Shown here: in pieces, positions 57,915 through 64,000 of the stretch | Position numbering within the stretch: the first letter of the stretch is position 1 | Layout of the letters: each line of letters opens with the position of its first letter | DNA from: Bursaphelenchus xylophilus | Lineage: Eukaryota; Nematoda; Chromadorea; Rhabditida; Aphelenchoididae | Reading direction: 5' to 3' | Assembly (NCBI GenBank): GCA_904066235.2 | Contig: CAJFCV020000005.1 | Location: 5,079,501 to 5,143,500 of the forward strand | Length of the DNA: 64,000 bases | Position numbers and translations under genes: made by a program | Notes under the pieces: generated by a model | Seen by the model: the letters and a program-made list of their open reading frames with translations, nothing else | Told to the model about the DNA's origin: nothing | The model's database searches: none

Positions 57915-60429
57915 CTTTGCTTATCACGTATCATAAACACTGGAAATAGATGGAGTTATGGAGGTTACACAATGTCAAGGTCACTCGGGATCGAACGGAA
58001 ATTAAATATTCAAATCTGGAGGGCAAAGGGAACCTCGTGCCTGAGGGAATCAAATTCCGATAACAAGCAAATTGAACTAAAGTCAAGTCATCGGGGGGCT
58101 GATCAACTTTTTCGGAGAGACAATAGGATCTCTCAAATTCCTCAAAATCCACCTTATCAGATGGGAGCGGAGAGGGTTACCCCGTCCCTGCGCAATAACA
58201 ATTCCAAATCGATTTATTTCCCGACTGCGCGGAGTTGGAGAGAACAGAGGGAATTGAAGGTAATGTAGTGGGAGTAGAGATCAGAAAATTGCAAACACAA
58301 TACCCCATAATCGAGGTCTCCGTTTCGAAAATATCAACCAAGTTAAAGGGCGCCAACTGCAAATAGTTATCCGTTTAGGGAGCGATGACGTCATGAACAA
58401 CCCAAATAGAAGAGGAGGGGGCGCAACACCTTGATTCTGACCGGTTTCCGTCGCCCGTTGAGAGCTCCCTCCTTCGGACCCTTGAGCGCGAGTAATAAAA
58501 GCTCCGGATAAAACCCAAATGAAAGTAAAAGTCATCACAAAGTCCAATAAACTGAGAGTAAACAACTGATTCGTAGAGGTGTTCCAAGACCTAAAACGGT
58601 CTTCAGTTGAACTTTCCTGAGGTAGATCACCCCTTAGATAACTGAAAGAGGAAGTTAAGGGTGTGGAATTCCAATCGAGTTCATCGAATTTGATACTATC
58701 AAAATACAAGAAAAGTCATAAAAAATGGCGCGAAAGGGAATCGAAAGAAGAGGAATGCCAACCTTGACCTCCGACCTGAATTATAATACACATCGGGATC
58801 AGAGGGAAAAGATTTCACAATTCGGAGAACTCATTTGTAGAACATATGTAATTGCATCCGATGACTTATTTTATCTTCATTATTATGCTTAAAATTTTAC
58901 AAAAAAGTATTCAACATTGTGATGATCTGTATTCAAATCAAATGGCCAGTCAGAACGTTAATAAAAATTTGCACCCTTTTTCCTTAATTCAAAGCACGGT
59001 CATTATCCACAATGTGTTTTCAGATGTTACACTCGGTATTCTCCACATTCCTGATGCCATCTACTCGTCGTCGCGCAACTTCGAGATCTTTCCATATTTT
59101 TTTACGTATATCTTGCCGTTTATTTTCAGATTTTCACGTTCCGGTGCCTATAAAAGCATATAAAATGCGTTAAACTTTGACTAATCTTCTCCTTATGCCT
59201 CGTTGATACAGCGTTTTCTTTTTATATACACATATGCTGTTGCTTTATTTAAACTGTAATTACGTGAAATGAAAAGGTTTACATGCGGAATATGGAGTTA
59301 TGATACTATTTACATAAAAAAGACGACTCATAGCAAGCCATTGTAACGGACTGAATAGATCAGAGTAATGGGAGCGTTTTAATTAAATAATGCGTCAGTT
59401 ACTGTTTGTCCATAAAAAACATTATATAAACAGAACATGACCGTCGTATCTTCAAGCCTGACACTTTACCCAGTGGTTTTTTTGTCAAGTCCTCATGTTT
59501 AAAGCCGGCTGTTGGGTTGGCCCTCGAAGAAAGAGATCTCTGGCCAGACGGCGGAAAACAGCGGCTTTACGTTTTTTGGCCATGCAAAGGAAAAGGCAAG
59601 AGGGCGGACAGACGAGCATTTTGAACCCTATTATGTATATACTATGGGTATAGTTTTGCATTAGAATAAAAGGTTAGATTGCTTTGAGTAATTTTAGACC
59701 CTGACCTCTAACCTTCACCTTTTCTTGTTCATAAATCACTAAAATAATATAGTACATTTCTTCGTCTGTCAATCCCGAGAAAATTTTTACTCGGGAAGTT
59801 TGGGAACTTTTGACCCCCTCCTTTACGAATTTAAACCCTTTCAATCCCGATTCCCTCTTTTGAACGGCGCTCGGATCTTATACTTTCACGTGGATTTCCG
59901 CTGAATCTAATATCCCAAATCCGAATCTATTTTGTTGGCCTAACCCAACATATTAGTTGCCAAACAGATCGATGAGTCCCTGTTCCTCTGTATTTGCATC
60001 ATTCTCTTTAAACTCACCGTCTGTGTAATGTGTTTGAGTTAAATTTGTATCGGAATTGCATCATTTTCCGTCGTTTTTTCGTTCGAAAAACGCCCCTCGG
60101 ATCCCCTTCCAGAGACAATATAGCTCGTATAAATAGTGTTCTCGTGTGAAACAAACTTTGGAAAACTCCCTCAACATTAATACATCTGTTTCGTCGGAAT
60201 TTTTAATCGGGCGAGTGCCCATGCTTTATGAACTCTTGTACTTTTGATATTACACTTGGGATTTATTCTTTGACCTTCCAAATATTCATCAGTATTTGAA
60301 ATTACCCCAAATTGATGCTCATTTTTACACTATCAATGCGACAACTCCCGAACATTTTTATTTGGTTTGAAAAACTTTTTTGCATGTTTTCTTTTTTTGT
60401 CTCAACTGGATTTTCTGATTTTTGGCATT
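57915..60429. other. Intergenic; weak open frames at 58.2-58.7 kb
   Basis: A 142-codon minus-strand frame (58709-58281) with one hydrophobic segment (FTLSLLDFVMTFTFIWVLSG) and a following weak frame show no consistent splice join. Otherwise nothing supported in 2.5 kb. TATA-like CTATAAAAG occurs near 59150. The region is probably the divergent promoter of the kinase and PPCDC genes. Confidence 0.35.
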
Positions 60430-61397
60430 ATGTCTTTTTCTAAAATTTCACAAAAAATAAAAAGAAAATTGTGGCGAGAGGTGGAAATGGGTGAAGATGA
60501 GGCTGTTGTGCCTGAAAAGCGGCCAAGATATGAAGTTCGTCGGGCTCCTTTTGACTCTCGACATCGACTAACTCAGTCTCTCGACAAATTTCATCTTCTT
60601 ATTGGAGTCACTGGAAGTGTGGCTACAATAAAAATCGAAGAATTGGTTGCCGATTTGAGAAAGAAGTATGATGAAGACAAGTTGGTTATAAAAGTGAGTT
60701 CTAGTTTGCATGTTAGATATATTGTTTTAGGTGATCGCCACCCAATCCGCCCTTCATTTCTTCGATCCGACCAAGTTGGAAGAACAAAATATTATTGTAT
60801 ACGAAGACAGAGACGAATGGAACATGTTCAAGAAGAGAGGAGATCCGGTCTTGCATATTGGTAAGACCGTTGACGTTTTTGTTGGGCAATGAGTTCATTT
60901 GATTCGTTCTCCAATATGATGTGTAATACGATTTGATTTATGTGTTTTCGAATTTTAGATCTCCGAAAATGGGCGAATGCGTTTCTGATTGCTCCATTGG
61001 ATGCGAACACCCTTGCCAAAGTGTCGAACGGCCAATGTGACAATCTTCTGACTTGTGTGGCCAGAGCCTGGGACTTCAATAAGCCCTTCTTCTTCGCCCC
61101 AGCCATGAATACTTGTATGTGGGAACATCCAATAACTGCCGAACAAGTGAGGAAACTCGGAGGAGTATTTGGCTGCAAGGTGAGCGTTCGTTTTTGTATA
61201 TTCTTGTTTAAAATTGTTGTTGGATTAGCAGTAGTGGATAAAGTAGACTAATCCTCTTGTTTCAGGAGATCCCACCGATTGAAAAGGAGTTAATGTGTGG
61301 AGATAAAGGCTATGGAGCGATGGCCAAAGTCTCCATGATCTCCTCTATCATTATTAGTGCCATCCGGGATAAATTCGCTGTCCGATCTCAATTCTGA
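60430..61397 (+). CDS. PPCDC-like (coaC): Phosphopantothenoylcysteine decarboxylase (CoA synthesis)
   Basis: Four exons (60430-60693, 60731-60860, 60959-61179, 61266-61397). The flavoprotein core starts at LLIGVTGSVATIK. VIATQSALHFFDP carries the active-site His, LIAPLDANTLAKVSNGQCDNL the FMN pocket, PAMNTCMWEHP the substrate motif, and MCGDKGYGAMA the catalytic Cys. It decarboxylates phosphopantothenoylcysteine in CoA synthesis. The first Met at 60430 gives an N-terminal basic extension; a second in-frame Met at 60487 is also possible. AATAAAA follows the stop, and the next gene begins 105 bp downstream, so the two look like an operon. Confidence 0.93.
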
Positions 61398-61490
61398 CGT
61401 CTCTAACTCTGAAATAAAATACGCCTAACTTTCAATCCGCTCGTGTTTTATTCGAATTTCGTTTTGAACTCCATTATTCTTTTCATTTTT

Positions 61491-61492
61491 AG
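61491..61492 (+). promoter_or_regulatory. Probable trans-splice acceptor of ChaC gene
   Basis: CTTTTCATTTTTAG ends at 61492, nine bases before the ChaC start codon and about 95 bp after the PPCDC stop and its AATAAAA. This is the layout of a downstream operon gene receiving a spliced leader. Confidence 0.55.
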
Positions 61493-61501
61493 CCATTTAT
61501 T

Positions 61502-62226
61502 ATGTGGGTGTTCGGTTACGGAAGCCTTTTGTGGTACACTGACTTTCCTTATCAGGCCGTGGTACCCGGCGTTGTCCGCGGATATGTCCGGAGATTCTGG
61601 CAGATGAGTCCCGACCACAGGGGAACTCAGAATAAGGTAAATATTTTCGTCCTTTACGATTTTATGGTATGTTAGATCAATTATAATGTTTTATTTTCAG
61701 CCTGGACGCACTGTAACCCTGGTTCCACAAGACAGCGGCGTTTGCTGGGGATTGGCATACAAGGTCCCGGAAGAGCATGTTGAGGCGACCGTCGCTTATC
61801 TCAACTTCCGTGAACGGGCTGGATACGAGAGGGAAGTTGTCGAATTCCATCCGGATAATGGAGATGCGCCCTTCGAATTGGAAGTTTACATCTCTCATCA
61901 TCATGAGGACAATATCTATCATACTGGACCTGTGACCAATGAGGAGATTGTTGATGTTGTAAGTTTAAAAAATTATTTATATTATTTTTGAAAACATTTT
62001 TAATCATTTATTTCTTTAGATTCTCACCTCTAAAGGACGGAGCGGCACCAATCTGGAATATGCCCTGAGGCTAGCAGACATTCACCGTCGTCTGGCCCCT
62101 CATATCCACGATCCCCATCTTTTTGACATCGAACGACGACTTCTGAAGGCCTGCGAATCCAGGAGGGTGAGGGATAAAATTTTGGAAATCCTTGGCCACA
62201 ATCTTCCATACCTGAAATCGGCCTGA
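61502..62226 (+). CDS. chac-like (CHAC2): Gamma-glutamylcyclotransferase, ChaC/CHAC2 type
   Basis: Three exons (61502-61636, 61701-61958, 62020-62226) in phase give 199 aa. [16 protein letters not shown] holds the glycine-rich substrate loop; [30 protein letters not shown]-type sequence and [13 protein letters not shown], whose Glu is the catalytic residue, match CHAC2. The enzyme breaks glutathione into 5-oxoproline and Cys-Gly in the cytosol. It shares a probable operon with PPCDC, which uses a cysteine-derived substrate, so both genes deal with cellular thiols. Confidence 0.94.
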
Positions 62227-62999
62227 CGTCACTGATCTTGATTTTCTTCGTGCTTTCCAAACAATCTTTCCCATTGATATACGGCTGCTCTTTACAGTAG
62301 GATTACTGTTTCATTACTTTTGACTTTATTGAACTGATCTTCACTCACATTACCAAAGAATAGCTTTATCCGCATTTAACCAGTTGTTACAGTAGTCTTT
62401 CTTGTCTACTTTTCTATGCACATATCCTTTCCAGCACTCATCGAGTTATTGTACTATGTACTAAAGTTAATTTTCTAATCGAGATGACAAGAATTTGTAT
62501 TCTTGAGAAACAATAAGTGTTGGCAAATAAATGTACAGCAATCTAGAGATACTCTTATCGATCAACTACACTTTGTACTTTTGGTATTCATTTGTTATGT
62601 TTTTCTTTTTGTACGAAACTTTTGGAACGATTGCATCATCAAAGAGAACAGGTGTTATATCAGTCTCATGAGGAAAGAAAACGCAGAACATCTGATTGAT
62701 ACAATCACGCGATTATACAAATCTTGTCAAATTATGTCTGGAAAATTTATTAATGCACCGTGATGTCCCTGTAGAGGCCAGAAAAACTTTATGGACATTG
62801 ATTCCACTGTGCGTACGATTACAAACAGACTAAAAGTATAATATTTGGGCTTAAAAAAAGAGCCTTCGTTTGGTGCCTATGAAAATTTAATTGAACGAAA
62901 TGTGGTCAGGAATATTTTGCGTTCACAAAGGAAGTCGGAATAGTTTTCCTTCCTTTTGTATGGCCAATCTCCAGATGATCTGGCCATTTCTGTTCTGGG
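62227..62999. other. Intergenic
   Basis: ChaC 3' flank and the upstream region of the last gene. A CAATCTCCAG acceptor lies near 62972. Short AT-rich frames are present but no supported exon. Confidence 0.4.
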
Positions 63000-64000
63000 A
63001 TGCTTTTATTTATTCCTATCATTATTTTATCTTCATTATCCTCCCAATCCAGGATTCTTTTCCCAGTTTATTGTTCTCCAGATCGAATCAAATTATTCAC
63101 CGATATTTACGGAGATGATGTAGAGATCAAGATGGAGATCATTAAACAGTATTGTAAGCGGGATTGGGAGAAGATGTTGTGGAATAGTGGCCGGGATCTG
63201 GACATCTTTTCCTATGGGCTATCAAATAAAAAAGAGACTGTCTATAAAATGTATGATTATACACAAGAAATTTTTGTATCCTTCAGAATTTTCAAGAACC
63301 ATTCTCGAAATGATATCAAAGTTCACTTCCTGGACTCATCAGTTATGTTTTTCTACCAGGGTCAAACTCAGATCGATGAGATTGTCCTAATAAAACATTG
63401 CTTTATCAAAATCGAGGTGCCTGATCATATCAAAAAAGAGGATATTTCTTATACAACAAACGAAGGAGCGGTCTATTTAATCATTCATATACCTTTTGGT
63501 ACGTTATTAGCACTTAATCGATTTTTTGGATCCATGCGATTTTAGATATAAGTCATCCTCGATCGTATTTTAAATTTTTTGATGTCCTTACTTTAGAGAA
63601 GCCCAGCCTATTCGAAAGGAACAGTAGAATGTCGGAACCCAAACTTTTCATCGAAGAAAGGGAGGTCGGATCTCACGGACAGTACCAAATCGCTGCCGAA
63701 ATTGCTGGAATGACCGTTTTCATTAACTACGATCGCTACAATTACCATACTTATCTCCCATACCATAACAAAATCTTTGCTTCCTCTGCACTATTTACTG
63801 ATTGTGATTTATTTTACGTGCCTTTGCTTGTCAGTTGTTGTAAATGGTACTTTGATATCAGTCTGATCCATGTTTTGGAAAAGGAACCTCTCAATTTCTA
63901 TCGAACGCCTATGAATTTGATAGCCGACATGTCCCATATGCAGATTCTGGCCTACGGATTTACAATGTACAATGACGTTTTCTCACTTCAAGATTCCTAA
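63000..64000 (+). CDS. Secreted protein of unknown function
   Basis: Exon 1 (63000-63498) and exon 2 (63546-64000) join in phase to give about 317 aa, ending at a TAA at the very edge of the window. Residues 1-17 are a signal peptide (MLLFIPIIILSSLSSQS). The rest is polar and rich in aromatic and charged residues, with no cysteine framework or TM. The middle part (IKVHFLDSS, IKIEVPDHIKKEDI) faintly recalls a beta-sandwich such as alpha-crystallin, but this is too weak to name. A CCAG acceptor lies upstream. No function is assigned. Confidence 0.6.

Noticed and set aside
58281..58709. 142-codon minus-strand frame with one hydrophobic stretch
   Set aside because: No clear start Met, no consistent splice join to the next frame and no family resemblance; a frame this long can occur by chance in 64 kb.

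Overview
This window is nuclear DNA of a nematode. Nearly every gene is split by small GT-AG introns, many only 37-60 nt. Several start codons lie just after a pyrimidine-rich TTTCAG-type acceptor with no upstream exon, as expected for spliced-leader trans-splicing. Tightly spaced same-strand gene pairs look like operons. Several families (ground-like hedgehog-related protein, FMRFamide-receptor-like GPCR, small secreted Cys-rich proteins) are nematode-typical. I cannot name the species. All gene models below were made by hand from open frames, splice signals and phase, so exon ends may be off by a base or two.

Layout, left to right. 0-5 kb: 5' part of a peptide GPCR (minus), a long non-coding stretch, and a small secreted Cys-rich gene (3788-4269, minus). 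5.2-11 kb: an ectonucleotide pyrophosphatase/phosphodiesterase (ENPP) holding a complete same-strand nested gene in one intron and a perfect-TIR MITE in another, followed about 100 bp later by a tiny zinc-finger gene. 11.4-15.1 kb: a complete CYP3-clan P450 and an atypical Rho-family GTPase. 15.1-19.5 kb: repeat-bearing non-coding DNA with a compound palindromic element. 19.5-27 kb: a Kunitz-like secreted protein, then an N-glycosylation/ER-membrane cluster: TMEM258 (OST subunit) and SERINC as a likely minus-strand operon, divergent from ALG12. After these comes an adhesion-GPCR-like seven-TM protein with a mucin-like ectodomain. 27.7-35.4 kb: NK-2 class homeobox gene, RRN3/TIF-IA, glycogen phosphorylase.

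35.4-44.2 kb: a secreted histidine acid phosphatase beside a UBASH3-like histidine-phosphatase paralogue whose catalytic His is replaced by Asn; then, on the minus strand, the 2-oxoglutarate dehydrogenase E2 subunit (DLST) followed by a TREX-like DEDDh exonuclease. 45.2-50 kb: an unrecognised protein and a neurensin-like two-TM protein. 50.9-58 kb: imidazolonepropionase, a proline-rich ground-like protein with a mariner-type palindromic MITE in its first intron, and a receptor tyrosine kinase. 60.4-64 kb: phosphopantothenoylcysteine decarboxylase and a ChaC-type gamma-glutamylcyclotransferase as a likely operon, then a secreted protein of unknown function reaching the window end.

Themes. Metabolic genes (glycogen phosphorylase, DLST, histidine catabolism, CoA synthesis, glutathione turnover) are mixed with nematode-specific secreted and receptor genes. 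The most unusual items are the His-to-Asn histidine phosphatase, the Rho GTPase with Ala at the Gly12 position, the adhesion-GPCR-like protein with a degenerate GPS, the nested secreted gene, the small Cys-rich gene, and three structured MITE families.
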